From an uncultured Arenicella sp. (lineage in GTDB: Bacteria > Pseudomonadota > Gammaproteobacteria > Arenicellales > Arenicellaceae), in the NCBI GenBank assembly GCA_938048185.1, contig CALIVT010000013.1, positions 61,196-125,195 of the forward strand: a DNA stretch of 64,000 bases, in the 5' to 3' direction. Positions 18,241 through 28,103 of this stretch are shown here, in pieces. Made by a program: the position numbers and the translations under genes. Numbering within the stretch: the stretch's first letter is position 1; each line of letters opens with the position of its first letter. The notes under the pieces are model-generated. The model was not told the origin of the DNA. It did no database searches and saw nothing but the letters and a program-made list of their open reading frames with translations.

Positions 18241-19449
18241 ATGAGTGCGTTCAATTCAACATTTGCTTGGGTCAACCGACAAAGCCTAATTCTTAAGATT
18301 GTCATCGGCATTCTTTTAGGCCTCGCGCTGGCGCTGATATCGCCGACCGCAGGACAATCGGTTGCGGTGCTTGGTCAGCTCTTTGTCGCAGCCTTAAAAG
18401 CGGTGGCACCCGCGCTCATTTTCTTTTTGGTGGTTGCCTCGATTGCCAATCAAAATCAGAGCACACCCAACAAAATGCGCCCGATACTATTGCTGTATTT
18501 GATCGGCACGCTCGCCGCCGCCGCCATTGCGGTGAGCCTGAGCTTCATGTTCCCAACGCAGCTCACGTTAAACGTTGAGCAAGCCACAAACAGCGCGCCG
18601 CAGGGCCTCGGAGAAATTCTGCAAGGCCTGCTGTTTAAGGTTGTCGAAAACCCGATCCAAGCGCTATTGACCGGAAACTACATTGGCATCCTGGCCTGGG
18701 CAATTGGGCTAGGTTTAGTCCTTAGAGGCGCGGCGGCCACCACCAAGCAGACGTTGGTTGATCTCAGCGACGCCGTCACTGGCATTGTCAAATTTGTAAT
18801 TCAACTGGCGCCAATAGGCGTCTTCGGTTTGGTCGCGAACACAATCGCGACGACGGGTATCAGCGCGCTGTCTGAGTTCGCTCACTTGTTGGGCTTATTA
18901 GTCGGCAGCATGTTACTGGTCGCACTGGTGGTTAACCCAATAATTGTGTTCGTTAAAACCGGCAGCAATCCCTACCCATTGGTTTTCAGGTGTTTGCGAG
19001 AAAGCGGCATCACCGCCTTTTTTACTCGTAGCTCGGCGGCAAACATACCTGTGAATATGCGCTTATGTCAAAAGCTAAACCTAGACGAAGACACCTACTC
19101 AGTCTCAATTCCTTTAGGCGCAACAATTAATATGGCCGGCGCGGCCATCACCATTACGGTGATGACATTGGCGGCTGTTAATACCATGGGTATTGAGGTG
19201 AATATCTACACTGCGTTCTTGTTGTGCTTTGTCGCGGCTATTTCGGCTTGCGGTTCGTCTGGCGTGGCTGGTGGTTCATTATTGCTCATTCCGCTAGCCT
19301 GTGGTCTGTTCAATATTCCTAACGATATCGCGATGCAGGTTGTCGGGGTCGGCTTTATTATTGGTGTAATACAAGACTCGGCCGAAACAGCACTCAATAG
19401 CTCTACCGACGTCGTCTTTACCGCAGCCGCGTGCCACGTTAAAACGTAG
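18241..19449 (+). CDS. sstT: Serine/threonine:Na+ symporter SstT
   Basis: 402 residues, the normal length of SstT in the DAACS (dicarboxylate/amino acid:cation symporter) family. Multiple membrane segments; the family's transport core is seen as [24 protein letters not shown] sequence near residue 260 ([17 protein letters not shown]), followed by [14 protein letters not shown] and [20 protein letters not shown], which line the substrate and Na+ sites. It imports serine and threonine with sodium across the inner membrane. A Shine-Dalgarno GAGGAG precedes the ATG. Downstream gene is convergent. Confidence 0.95.
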   Translation: MSAFNSTFAWVNRQSLILKIVIGILLGLALALISPTAGQSVAVLGQLFVAALKAVAPALIFFLVVASIANQNQSTPNKMRPILLLYLIGTLAAAAIAVSLSFMFPTQLTLNVEQATNSAPQGLGEILQGLLFKVVENPIQALLTGNYIGILAWAIGLGLVLRGAAATTKQTLVDLSDAVTGIVKFVIQLAPIGVFGLVANTIATTGISALSEFAHLLGLLVGSMLLVALVVNPIIVFVKTGSNPYPLVFRCLRESGITAFFTRSSAANIPVNMRLCQKLNLDEDTYSVSIPLGATINMAGAAITITVMTLAAVNTMGIEVNIYTAFLLCFVAAISACGSSGVAGGSLLLIPLACGLFNIPNDIAMQVVGVGFIIGVIQDSAETALNSSTDVVFTAAACHVKT

Positions 19450-19510
19450 AACCTTTAGCGCCAAGCTCTGCGGCTTATGCGAAAAGCATTATGTTACTCA
19501 AGCGAACCGC

Positions 19511-20047
19511 TCAATAAATAAAGGGCAATATTAACTTGGTCTTGCCCTGCCACTCTTGAAATTCGGCGTCGAAACGTTGTTGCATATATTGGTCTTCGAC
19601 CTGCGACTGACGAACCAACGCGAATAAGCCTACGGCTAGAACAACAATCGTAGGCACGGTTGGAAACAATAAAAATAAGCCGCTTGACACCAACATATCG
19701 GATAAATACATCGGGTGGCGAATCAATTTAAACAAGCCCGGCCGTTGCACCAGTGCCGCAGGTTGCTCGATATTATTGCTGCTGCGTTTAAGCTGGCGGT
19801 AATGCCACAAGGTTGACGCCGCACCTACAAATACTAGCGCTTGCGCCAGAATTACCGGCGCACTAAACCAAGGCGTCAATTGATAGATCACTTTAAGAAA
19901 TAAAGCGCTTATTAACGTAGCGGCGCACCCTATTTTCAATGACCACCAAAATAGCGAGTGATCTCTCGAGGCGTGAGAACGTGCTTTGCTTAGGCTCTTG
20001 GAGTGCGCTTTAGAAACTCGACTCTCGGATAATATTGATCTTTCCAT
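19511..20047 (-). CDS. ICMT/PEMT-like membrane methyltransferase family protein
   Basis: 178 residues with three to four hydrophobic segments and the hallmark LIRHPMYLSDMLVSSGLFLL (the RHPxY element of isoprenylcysteine methyltransferase and NnrU-like proteins), then EDQYMQQRFDAEFQEW. Such proteins bind SAM at this C-terminal motif, but bacterial members have few defined substrates. The start overlaps the end of the CPBP gene by 38 bases, making it the last gene of a four-gene unit with rluD, pgeF and the CPBP gene. Confidence 0.75.
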   Translation of the reverse strand: MERSILSESRVSKAHSKSLSKARSHASRDHSLFWWSLKIGCAATLISALFLKVIYQLTPWFSAPVILAQALVFVGAASTLWHYRQLKRSSNNIEQPAALVQRPGLFKLIRHPMYLSDMLVSSGLFLLFPTVPTIVVLAVGLFALVRQSQVEDQYMQQRFDAEFQEWQGKTKLILPFIY

Positions 20048-20639
20048 GTTGAGATTCTAACCCCAGCATGTGAGGAAACTTCACAATCATGGCGAACGCG
20101 AAGATGTCGTACACGGTATGCGCCACCATCACTAGTAAAATGCTGTCACTAAGGTGAAATGCCACACCGAACATTAGACCAAGCACAAACGTTAAAAGCA
20201 CATACGTCTTGGTCATATAATGTAATAAACCAAAGATTAAAGACGCCGCGATAATACCCGCCGCAGGCGTCGTTACACCGGTCAACCATGACTGCAAAAC
20301 GCCGCGTATCAACAGCTCCTCACCAATACCAGCGAGTAGCGACAAAATAACTATCTGCGGCCACGTAAGGTTTTGAAATAAATTATGCAAGGTTTGTAAC
20401 AGCTCTTTCATTGAGGCGGTAAGCAGCCTCGGCGACGTCGATAAAAGGTAGCTCAATGCATAAATTGCGGCGCCCAATGCAACGCCAGCGGGCCAAACAA
20501 GTGCGCCTAATTTCCCAGCCGGGGTCCAGTCACCTAACCAGTCGCCAAAGAAAACTGAGAGCATGATTCCGAGCCCAAGAATAATGAACGCTGAGGGCAG
20601 CACTTGAACAAACTTTAGCGGACCTAGGATCGTTTTCAT
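20010..20639 (-). CDS. CPBP family intramembrane glutamic endopeptidase
   Basis: 209 residues from the ATG at 20639, which overlaps the pgeF stop as ATGA; a frame from 20681 would overlap pgeF by 46 bases. Several membrane helices and the CPBP (Abi/Rce1) motifs: LAGIGEELLIRGVLQSWL with the EExxxR active site, and later FGLLHY and MVAHTVYDIFAF with the two conserved histidines. Members cleave prenylated or membrane proteins, or act as membrane chaperone-like factors. Translational coupling to pgeF suggests shared expression, not necessarily shared function. Confidence 0.85.
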   Translation of the reverse strand: MKTILGPLKFVQVLPSAFIILGLGIMLSVFFGDWLGDWTPAGKLGALVWPAGVALGAAIYALSYLLSTSPRLLTASMKELLQTLHNLFQNLTWPQIVILSLLAGIGEELLIRGVLQSWLTGVTTPAAGIIAASLIFGLLHYMTKTYVLLTFVLGLMFGVAFHLSDSILLVMVAHTVYDIFAFAMIVKFPHMLGLESQHGKINIIRESSF

Positions 20640-21364
20640 TGGTCTGATTCTATCCAAATCATAGTGGCCATACGGCCACATTGGCCGTCGCGCCGATAAG
20701 AGAAAAAACGCTCAGGATCAGAATATGTACAGGCCTCTTCATGCGAATACGACAGGACACCGAGCCCAGCTAGACGACCAGCCGTTAACAACGGGAGGTT
20801 CGCTAATAGCTTGCCCTCAGGCAACTCAACATAAGCCTCACTGGAACCACCAAGTTGATCGCGAACCTCTGCGCCAACCTCGAATTTCTGCGGGCCTATA
20901 CAGGGCCCAGCCCACGCAATTATCTCGCTCACAGGACAGTTAAACTGCTTAACGGCGCGTTCAACAATTCCCGCCGCTAAACCACGCCAACCAACGTGCA
21001 CCGCTGCAACTTGTGAGCCAGCCACATTGGTCAGTAGTAGCGGCAAACAATCTGCCGTCATCACCACACAAACCGTATTTTCTGACGACGCGTACGAGCC
21101 GTCTGCAATCACTTCAGAATCGGTAACAAGCCCGGCATCGAGTAGCTCGACACCGTGAACCTGTTGCAACCAGTGTGGCTCGCTAGGCAACAGCACCTCA
21201 GCCGATAAAGCCGCCCGGTTAGCAGCGACTGCAGAGGCAGTGTCGCCGACATGATCGCCAAGGTTTAATGAGCCATAAGCGCCGACACTGTGACCGCCAG
21301 CGCGAGTAGTCGATAATGCTTTGACCGTTGACGGGGCCGGCCACTTTGGACGTAAAACCAGCAT
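20636..21364 (-). CDS. pgeF: Peptidoglycan editing factor PgeF (YfiH, multicopper-like laccase-domain family)
   Basis: 242 residues with the DUF152/laccase-domain motifs: WLQQVHGVELLDA, CVVMTADCLPLLLTN, AAVHVGWRGLAAGIVE and GPCIGPQKFEVG. The conserved His and Cys residues in these motifs bind a metal. YfiH in E. coli prevents mis-incorporation of serine into peptidoglycan, and homologues show purine nucleoside phosphorylase activity. It follows rluD by only a few bases, the widespread rluD-yfiH arrangement, opposite bamD. Assignment is firm. Confidence 0.93.
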   Translation of the reverse strand: MLVLRPKWPAPSTVKALSTTRAGGHSVGAYGSLNLGDHVGDTASAVAANRAALSAEVLLPSEPHWLQQVHGVELLDAGLVTDSEVIADGSYASSENTVCVVMTADCLPLLLTNVAGSQVAAVHVGWRGLAAGIVERAVKQFNCPVSEIIAWAGPCIGPQKFEVGAEVRDQLGGSSEAYVELPEGKLLANLPLLTAGRLAGLGVLSYSHEEACTYSDPERFFSYRRDGQCGRMATMIWIESDQ

Positions 21365-21368
21365 ATGG

Positions 21369-22373
21369 CTAGTGGTTATCTATAGCACAAGCGTCAACCA
21401 GGGCTTGCATGTCGCTCGGCATAGACCGTTCCCACGATTGATGCTCGCCGGTAATTGGGTGTGCATACTCAATGCGCGTTGCGTGTAAGGCTTGGCGCTT
21501 AAAACTGCGCAATTGCGCTTCTAACTCAGGGGCACAATCGCTGGCGATCGCCAAACGTTGGCCATAGACTGGGTCGCCGGCTAAGGAAAACCCAATATGG
21601 GTTAAATGCACCCTAATCTGATGTGTTCGACCCGTCTCTAGTTGCACGCGCAGCAGCGTATGGTTGCGGAAACGGTCATCCACGCGGTAATGCGTAACGG
21701 CCTCTTTGCCCATCATGTTGATCGCCATTTTACGGCGGTCGTGTTTATCACGAGCAATCGGTTCATCAACGGTATTGCCGGAAATAATACGGCCATTGCA
21801 CAAGGCTAGGTACTCTCGGTGCAAGCTGTGATCAACCAACTGCGCTGTCAAGCCTAGACGCGCTGTTTCAGTTTTAGCAACCACCATCAAGCCCGAGGTG
21901 TCTTTATCAAGGCGATGCACAATACCAGCACGTGCCAGCTGACGACTGGTCGGATAATGATGTAGCAGCGCGTTCAACAATGTGCCATCTGGGTTGCCAG
22001 CTCCGGGGTGCACGACCCAACCTGCGTGCTTATTGATGACCATCATCGACTCATCTTCATAGACAATATCGATGGGTAGGTCTTGGGCTTCCCATTCGCC
22101 TTGGCGAATTTCAGGTACTGAGACTTCTAAGAGCTCGCCACCGTAGACTTTGTCCTTTTGCTTTGGCACCTCATCATCAAGCATCACCAGGCCCTGCTTG
22201 ATCCAACTTTGAATTGTGCTTCGCGAATGCCCACTGCACAGCACCGCGAGTGCTTTATCCACGCGGACGCCGACCAGGTCGTCGGGCACAATATAATTAT
22301 GTAATGTTGCCTCAGTGCTTTGCTGAGTATCGGCCATGCTTTGGTATTCCGAAAAGGTTGATTTGCTAATCAT
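21369..22373 (-). CDS. rluD: 23S rRNA pseudouridine synthase RluD
   Basis: 334 residues. N-terminal S4 RNA-binding domain (GVRVDKALAVLCSGHSRSTI), then the RluA-family catalytic domain with the catalytic aspartate in GIVHRLDKDTSGLMVVAKT, LHREYLALCNG, and ETGRTHQIRVHLTHIGFSLA. RluD makes pseudouridines 1911, 1915 and 1917 in helix 69 of 23S rRNA. The methionine at 22337 (MADTQQS) gives a length closer to the usual and may be the true start. Gene order rluD-pgeF with divergent bamD is the common gammaproteobacterial one and supports RluD over RluC. Confidence 0.93.
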   Translation of the reverse strand: MISKSTFSEYQSMADTQQSTEATLHNYIVPDDLVGVRVDKALAVLCSGHSRSTIQSWIKQGLVMLDDEVPKQKDKVYGGELLEVSVPEIRQGEWEAQDLPIDIVYEDESMMVINKHAGWVVHPGAGNPDGTLLNALLHHYPTSRQLARAGIVHRLDKDTSGLMVVAKTETARLGLTAQLVDHSLHREYLALCNGRIISGNTVDEPIARDKHDRRKMAINMMGKEAVTHYRVDDRFRNHTLLRVQLETGRTHQIRVHLTHIGFSLAGDPVYGQRLAIASDCAPELEAQLRSFKRQALHATRIEYAHPITGEHQSWERSMPSDMQALVDACAIDNH

Positions 22374-22455
22374 ACAAGAAGGTAACCCTCTTCTCTGACT
22401 TGTGTTTTCGCGCTATGCTTATGCGCAGTGAATAATAACCCATAACAAGAGCCCT

Positions 22456-23292
22456 ATGAGCGTTTTCAAAGCCCTTGAATTTTCTTTAATTTTCAAACGT
22501 ATAGCCCTGCTAATTTTTCTTGCCGCCATTACCACAGGCTGCGCGAGTAAAAAGAAAGGCGGCATTGACACCAACCTCGCGCAACAACAAGTCGAGGAGC
22601 TATACACCAAAGCCAAAAAAGCCCTAGACCGTGGCAATTACGCGTTCGCGATCGACTATTATCGTGCACTAGAAGCGAATTACCCCTACGGCGAATTTAC
22701 CGAACAAGCCAAGCTAGACATGTTGTTTGCATTTGACAAGACGGGGCAAATCGAAAAAGCCGTCGAAGCCGCTGACAACTTTGTGAAATTGTACCCAACG
22801 CATAAGAATGTGGATTACGCCTATTACATGAAAGGCGTCGCTAGTTTTGAAAAGAAATCAGGAAGGATCGATAAATTCATTAAAGGCACTGACCGAGCAG
22901 TGCGTGATCCAAAACCGTACCGAGACTCCGAAAATGCGTTCAAAGAACTAATAAAGCGTTACCCAAATAGCGTTTATGCCCAAGACGCGAAACAACGCTT
23001 GGTGTTTATTCGCAACGCGCTTGCGGAGCGTGAACTCGCCATTGCCCAGTTCTATTTCGACAATGACACCTTTGTCGCTGCGGTTAATCGCTGCAAGACC
23101 ATCGTCTATAAGTACGAAACCTCACCGGCTGTCGAAGGTGCACTCGAACTGATGGAAAAAGCATACGTTGAAATGGGCCTAAACGATTTAGCGGTCAGTA
23201 CTCGCAAAGTATTAATGGAAAACTTTCCGAACAATAACAAGGAAGCCTACACTAAGAAAAAGAGTTTACTTTCCAGGCTAAACCCTTTTTAA
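22456..23292 (+). CDS. bamD: Outer membrane assembly lipoprotein BamD
   Basis: 278 residues with a type II signal peptide (LLIFLAAITTGC|ASKKKGG) and five TPR-like repeats; conserved spots include GNYAFAIDYYRALEANYPYG, YYMKGVASF and FKELIKRYPNSVYAQDA. BamD is the essential lipoprotein partner of BamA in folding outer-membrane beta-barrels. It is divergent from rluD with an 82-base shared promoter region. Length is slightly above the E. coli protein (245), with a basic C-terminal tail. Confidence 0.95.
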   Translation: MSVFKALEFSLIFKRIALLIFLAAITTGCASKKKGGIDTNLAQQQVEELYTKAKKALDRGNYAFAIDYYRALEANYPYGEFTEQAKLDMLFAFDKTGQIEKAVEAADNFVKLYPTHKNVDYAYYMKGVASFEKKSGRIDKFIKGTDRAVRDPKPYRDSENAFKELIKRYPNSVYAQDAKQRLVFIRNALAERELAIAQFYFDNDTFVAAVNRCKTIVYKYETSPAVEGALELMEKAYVEMGLNDLAVSTRKVLMENFPNNNKEAYTKKKSLLSRLNPF

Positions 23293-23394
23293 ATCAATTA
23301 CTTAAGAATAAAACATAAAGTAAATTATTTTAATTGGACACGGCAAGCTAGATTATTACTACAGACCAATACAACACCAACTGCTCGTCACTCG

Positions 23395-25032
23395 CTACCA
23401 ATCCACGTTAGGCTTAAAGCCTGAGGTAATGGGATAGCGTCGATCGCGGCCAAACGCTCGTTTAGTAATACGCACACCCGGTGCTGCTTGGCGACGCTTG
23501 TATTCATTTCGATCCACCATGCGAGTTACCTGCTCTACATACTCGCGCGCGAAGCCCTTCGCCACAATCTCGGCTGGCGGGCAGTCTTGCTCAATATAAA
23601 GCTCTAGAATAGGGTCCAAAATTTCGTAAGGCGGTAAGCTGTCTGAGTCAATCTGGTCTGGCCGTAGCTCGGCAGAAGGTTCCCGTGTTATTACTCGTTC
23701 CGGAATCACCGGTGAAATCGTATTGCGATACTTGGCAAGCTCATAGACTAAGATTTTAGGCACGTCTTTAATTGCGTTATAGCCACCAACCATGTCGCCA
23801 TAGAGCGTTGCATAACCCACCGACATCTCACTTTTGTTGCCCGTGGTAAGCACCATGGCCCCGGTCTTATTTGAAAACGCCATCAAGCTCAAACCACGGC
23901 ACCGCGCCTGGATATTCTCTTCGGTTGTGTCTTCAGCCCGCCCCGCAAAGATTGGGCTCAGTTGCTTTACGAACGCATCGTACATCGGCTCTATCGAGAC
24001 CACATGGTAGTTAATACCAAGCGCCTTGGCCTCGGCGTGCGCGTCGTGTTTGGATATATCTGAGGTATAACGAAACGGCATCATAATCACGTCGACATTC
24101 TCGGCACCCAGTGCGTCAACCGCAATGGTGGCGGTAATCGCCGAATCGATGCCGCCAGACAAACCAATCACGACCTTCTTAAAACCGTTCTTGCGCACGT
24201 AGTCGCCTACGCCCAGCACCAACGCCTTGTAGACGCTCTCTAACATTGCATATTCGGGCACAAGTTCACTGCCTTTTATCTGCACTGAGTCGTCTACGAG
24301 CGCTAACGTTACCACGCTCAAGGATTCCTCAAAGCTAATCATTTGATGCACTACTTTGCCAGTCGCGTCGACCGCAAACGACGCACCGTCGAACACCAAT
24401 TCATCTTGACCGCCAACTTGATTCACATAAACCACGGGCACACCTAAATTTTTAGCCTTAGCGCACACCACGTCATTACGCTCGCTGATTTTCTGGCTGT
24501 GATACGGCGAGCCATTAATATTAATTATCACTTGCGCGCCATCAGCAACACTGCGCTCAACTGGCCCCTCATGCCAAATATCTTCGCACACGGTAAGGCC
24601 CAATTTTAGGCCTTTATAATCAATAACACAGGGTTGATCGCCAGCAACAAAATAACGCTTTTCATCGAACACACTGTAGTTGGGTAAGTCCATTTTCGCG
24701 TACTCATGGGTTATCACCCCATCAACGATCAGTGCACCCATATTAAATAAGCCCTGCGCCGTCTTTTTAGGATAACCAACGATTAGATCAATACCGGTAA
24801 CGGCATCACACAAACGTTGAAGTTGCTGCTCAACCCGGCGGTTAAATCCAGGGCGCAACAATAGGTCTTCTGGCGGATAACCGGTCAGCACTAGCTCCGC
24901 ACAGACGAGCAAATCGCAGTCATGTTGGTCGCGCGCACGCTCGGCAAATTCGATGATACGGTCTACATTATTTTCGACCCCACCGACCACTACATTGATC
25001 TGTGCCAAGCCAATATTAATTTCACTGCTCAT
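23395..25032 (-). CDS. nadE: Glutamine-dependent NAD+ synthetase
   Basis: 545 residues, a two-domain NadE. The N-terminal nitrilase-like amidotransferase has the Glu (ELVLTGYPPEDLLL), Lys (AKMDLPNYSVFDE) and Cys (LTVCEDIWHEG) catalytic triad. The C-terminal synthetase domain has the PP-loop VIGLSGGIDSAITA and TTGNKSEMSVGYATLYGDM. It converts nicotinate adenine dinucleotide to NAD+ with glutamine as nitrogen donor in the cytosol. Stands alone, convergent with bamD and divergent from the GNAT-like gene. Confidence 0.95.
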   Translation of the reverse strand: MSSEINIGLAQINVVVGGVENNVDRIIEFAERARDQHDCDLLVCAELVLTGYPPEDLLLRPGFNRRVEQQLQRLCDAVTGIDLIVGYPKKTAQGLFNMGALIVDGVITHEYAKMDLPNYSVFDEKRYFVAGDQPCVIDYKGLKLGLTVCEDIWHEGPVERSVADGAQVIININGSPYHSQKISERNDVVCAKAKNLGVPVVYVNQVGGQDELVFDGASFAVDATGKVVHQMISFEESLSVVTLALVDDSVQIKGSELVPEYAMLESVYKALVLGVGDYVRKNGFKKVVIGLSGGIDSAITATIAVDALGAENVDVIMMPFRYTSDISKHDAHAEAKALGINYHVVSIEPMYDAFVKQLSPIFAGRAEDTTEENIQARCRGLSLMAFSNKTGAMVLTTGNKSEMSVGYATLYGDMVGGYNAIKDVPKILVYELAKYRNTISPVIPERVITREPSAELRPDQIDSDSLPPYEILDPILELYIEQDCPPAEIVAKGFAREYVEQVTRMVDRNEYKRRQAAPGVRITKRAFGRDRRYPITSGFKPNVDW

Positions 25033-25097
25033 GGGGTATCTTCTACCTATTCGTTGGTCAGTTAAGTGCTGTTTTTCTTGTTGTCAGAGTATATATA

Positions 25098-26240
25098 ATG
25101 ATTGTTGTTCACGATAGTTTGGCGCAAATAGACGCCGCACAATGGAACGCGATGCTGCCCACAAACAATCCGTTCATGCGGCATGAATTCCTAGCAGGGC
25201 TGGAGCAGACCCAATGCGTGAGCATTGACACCGGCTGGGAGAGTGCGCACATTGCACTCTATCAAGACAAGAAGCAAACGACCTTGTTAGGCGCGATGCC
25301 CTGCTATATAAAGTCTCATTCCTATGGCGAGTACATATTTGATTGGTCTTGGGCTGACGCGCATCATCGTCATGGCTTGGAGTACTATCCAAAGTTGTCG
25401 AATGCCGTGCCGTTTACTCCGGCCACGGGTGAGCGCCTGTTAGTTGCTGAGCACGCCAAACGAAGCGACGTTGAACACGCCCTAGTTAACGCCGCAATTG
25501 AGCTAACCGAAAATCGTAACTTATCGAGTTTTCACAGCCTTTTCTTGGGCCAGCAACAAGCTAACCGCCTACAAACACTCAATTGCCTGACACGCTATAG
25601 CTCTCAATTCCATTGGCGCAATCAGGCATATAAGAGTTTCGATGACTTTCTCGCTCTGATGAGTTCCAAAAAGCGTAAAAATATTAAGCGCGAGCGTCGA
25701 CGGGTGGCCGAAACTGGTATTCAGTATCACTGGCTCAGCGGCGATGAGCTCACACCGGACGCGGTCGCAACGATGTACCGCTTTTACACTCGGACTATCC
25801 GCTACTATGGTGCTCAGTCATATTTAAACAATGCGTTTTTCGCTTATCTAGCAGAAAATTTCGCGACTCAAACACTCTTCTTATTCGCTAAGTTTGGCGA
25901 TCAGACGATTGCTGGCGGACTTTACTTCAAAAGCGACGACACGCTCTACGGCCGGTATTGGGGCGCCTTGGATAATTTTCACAGCGTGCATTTTGAGACG
26001 TGCTATTACCAAGCAATTGACTGGTGCATAAAGCATGGTTATCAACGTTTTGAAGCCGGTGCGCAAGGCGAACACAAACTTGCGCGTGGGCTAGAACCGA
26101 ACACCACCTACTCCTCGCACTGGATAGCGCACCCCGGCTTTCGCCAAGCAATCGACGATTTTCTAGTCTCAGAGCAGACTCATATTGAGCACTACAAATC
26201 GGCGATGCAAAATCACTCGCCATTTAAAGCAGAGCTTTGA
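25098..26240 (+). CDS. GNAT-fold protein of the COG3146 (DUF482) family
   Basis: 380 residues beginning MIVVHDSLAQIDAAQWNAM, a family-typical opening, followed by NPFMRHEFLAGLEQT. Middle: FDWSWADAHHRHGLEYYPKL and the basic element LMSSKKRKNIKRERR. C-terminal half: FFKSD-type strand YFKSDDTLYGRYWGA, HFETCYYQAIDWCIKHG and FEAGAQGEHKLARGLEP. The family is annotated as a putative peptidogalycan biosynthesis or FemX-like N-acyltransferase, with no settled substrate. It precedes aat and bpt on the same strand after a 41-base gap, so it is probably in their operon. Confidence 0.85.
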   Translation: MIVVHDSLAQIDAAQWNAMLPTNNPFMRHEFLAGLEQTQCVSIDTGWESAHIALYQDKKQTTLLGAMPCYIKSHSYGEYIFDWSWADAHHRHGLEYYPKLSNAVPFTPATGERLLVAEHAKRSDVEHALVNAAIELTENRNLSSFHSLFLGQQQANRLQTLNCLTRYSSQFHWRNQAYKSFDDFLALMSSKKRKNIKRERRRVAETGIQYHWLSGDELTPDAVATMYRFYTRTIRYYGAQSYLNNAFFAYLAENFATQTLFLFAKFGDQTIAGGLYFKSDDTLYGRYWGALDNFHSVHFETCYYQAIDWCIKHGYQRFEAGAQGEHKLARGLEPNTTYSSHWIAHPGFRQAIDDFLVSEQTHIEHYKSAMQNHSPFKAEL

Positions 26241-26281
26241 GTCATGATCAGCTTATTTCGGCAGTATTTCGGTAATAAATA

Positions 26282-27007
26282 GTGACTAAGCCTATTAAGT
26301 TCGTGCGTTTTCCAGCGGTGAGCAACGCCAATGAAGATGGCCTGCTAGCGATGGGCGGTGAGCTAAGCTTAGATACGCTGGTATCAGCCTATTCGCAGGG
26401 AATCTTCCCTTGGTTTAACGACGACCAACCCGTTTTGTGGTGGTCTCCTGACCCGCGTATGGTGCTGTTCCCAGCGGACGTAAAAGTATCGCGTAGCCTA
26501 GCGAAAAAAATACGACAAAAACGTTTCGAAATACGCTGTAACACGGCATTTAGCGAGGTCATAAATGCCTGTGCGCTACGCGGCCAACTTAACCCCTTAG
26601 TGCCCACCGAAGCTACATGGATCACCGATGATATGGAGTCGGCCTACAATGAATTGCACGCAAAAGGTTACGCGCACTCAATTGAAGCCTGGAGCGACGA
26701 TACACTGGCTGGCGGGCTTTACGGCGTTGCCTTAGGCAACGTTTTTTTCGGTGAGAGTATGTTCAGTCGGGTAAGTGACGCGTCGAAAATTGCCCTAGTT
26801 CACCTATGCGGTCTATTGCAACGGCAAGGCGTTACCGTCATCGATTGCCAAGTGGCCAGCGACCACCTTTTCACCTTAGGCGCTCGAGAAATCCCAAGAA
26901 CTGAGTTCATGCGACACCTAGAAGGCATTGATATTCAACAAAAAAATCACAATTTCTCGAAGGCATTTATGAAAATTCGGCGCGACAATGCTATAACTAA
27001 AACATGA
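26282..27007 (+). CDS. aat: Leucyl/phenylalanyl-tRNA--protein transferase
   Basis: 241 residues. The start is GTG at 26282. Family motifs: GLLAMGGELSLDTLVSAYSQ, GIFPWFNDDQPVLWWSPDPR, and AHSIEAWSDDTLAGGLYGVA followed by FFGESMFSR. Aat adds Leu or Phe to N-terminal Lys or Arg of proteins, marking them for ClpS/ClpAP degradation. Its stop overlaps the bpt start (ATGA). The aat-bpt-infA order is common in proteobacteria. Confidence 0.95.
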   Translation: MTKPIKFVRFPAVSNANEDGLLAMGGELSLDTLVSAYSQGIFPWFNDDQPVLWWSPDPRMVLFPADVKVSRSLAKKIRQKRFEIRCNTAFSEVINACALRGQLNPLVPTEATWITDDMESAYNELHAKGYAHSIEAWSDDTLAGGLYGVALGNVFFGESMFSRVSDASKIALVHLCGLLQRQGVTVIDCQVASDHLFTLGAREIPRTEFMRHLEGIDIQQKNHNFSKAFMKIRRDNAITKT

Positions 27008-27717
27008 GTAACGCGCACAACCCTATCCGCTTGTTTGAAACAGTCGTCGACGACTGCCCGTATTTAGACGATCACAAAAGCGCATCGATTCTGGTCGACC
27101 CTGACCACGAAGTTGATCGGCAATTATTTTCAATGCTTTCGCGCTCAGGGTTTAGACGCAGTGGCGAAATGCTCTACTCGCCCAAGTGCCCGAGCTGTAA
27201 CGCCTGTGTTTCAGTGCGCATCCCGTCTGCTCGCTTCGTGGCCTCTAAAAGCCAAAAAAGGGTTTGGCGCAAAAACATCGACCTACGCGCCAACCTTGAA
27301 GATGTGCGCTTTGAGCAAGAACACTTTGATATGTACATGCGCTATCAGAGACGTCGCCACCCTGACAGCAGCATGTGTGATGAGGACACCAGTAAATACA
27401 CTGGCTTTATTAACTCGGATTTTTCGCGCTCTAAATTCTTGGTGTTTCGCTTAGCGGGACAACTGATCGGCATTAGCGTGCTAGATCAATTTGACGGCGG
27501 CCTGTCTGCGGTCTATACGTTTTTCGAACCAGAATTCAGTAATCGCAGCCTCGGCACACATGCGATCCTTTACACGCTAAAACTGGCGAAGGCTCACGAC
27601 ATTCCGTTCGTTTATCTGGGCTACTGGATCGATGGCTCGCAAAAGATGGATTACAAGCGAAAGTTTAGACCGCTGCAAGGTTATCAAGATCGTCAATGGA
27701 AAGACTTAGAGCTCTAA
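27004..27717 (+). CDS. bpt: Aspartate/glutamate leucyltransferase (Bpt/Ate family)
   Basis: 237 residues. The cysteine-rich N-terminal motif CPYLDDHKSASILVDP and later CPSCNACVSVRIP, where several cysteines may bind a metal cluster. The C-terminal GNAT-like half has YQRRRHPDSSMCDED and YWIDGSQKMDYKRKFRP. Bpt adds leucine to N-terminal Asp or Glu, the acidic branch of the N-degron pathway complementing Aat. The coupled ATGA overlap with aat supports co-regulation. Confidence 0.95.
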   Translation: MSNAHNPIRLFETVVDDCPYLDDHKSASILVDPDHEVDRQLFSMLSRSGFRRSGEMLYSPKCPSCNACVSVRIPSARFVASKSQKRVWRKNIDLRANLEDVRFEQEHFDMYMRYQRRRHPDSSMCDEDTSKYTGFINSDFSRSKFLVFRLAGQLIGISVLDQFDGGLSAVYTFFEPEFSNRSLGTHAILYTLKLAKAHDIPFVYLGYWIDGSQKMDYKRKFRPLQGYQDRQWKDLEL

Positions 27718-27779
27718 TTTTGCCACAAAAAATAAGCAGCTTGATTTACCGCATAAAAGCTTTATTTATATAGGCACTT

Positions 27780-27801
27780 GGGGCATGATAGCCCCGTTTT
27801 T
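27780..27801 (+). terminator. Rho-independent terminator upstream of infA
   Basis: GGGGC-ATGATA-GCCCC followed by GTTTTT: five G:C pairs closing a six-base loop, then a U-run. It ends the aat-bpt unit. Because a possible promoter (TTGATT with TTTATAT) lies just upstream, it could also act as an attenuator in the infA leader. Confidence 0.75.
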
Positions 27802-27872
27802 AAGGCTATATACAGTCTGTAGTAGCCGAATAAAAAAACCTAATAAAGAAGAATTTAAGAGTTTATTAAAAC

Positions 27873-28094
27873 GTGGCAAAAGAAGACCAAATTGAAATGG
27901 AAGGCACCGTCATTGACGCCCTACCGAACACTGAGTTTAAAGTTGAGCTAGAGAACGGGCACGTAGTGCACGCGCATATCTCAGGAAAGATGCGTAAGAA
28001 CTACATTCGTATTCTACGCGGCGACAGAGTAACCGTCGAATTGACGCCGTATGATCTGACCAAAGGCCGTATTACGTATCGTAACCGAACTTAG
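27873..28094 (+). CDS. infA: Translation initiation factor IF-1
   Basis: 73 residues, one S1/OB-fold domain: [39 protein letters not shown] and [16 protein letters not shown], nearly identical to E. coli IF-1. The start codon is GTG. IF-1 blocks the ribosomal A site during initiation. It follows bpt after 155 bases that include a terminator, so it probably has its own promoter. Confidence 0.96.
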   Translation: MAKEDQIEMEGTVIDALPNTEFKVELENGHVVHAHISGKMRKNYIRILRGDRVTVELTPYDLTKGRITYRNRT

Positions 28095-28103
28095 TTTCTA
28101 GCT

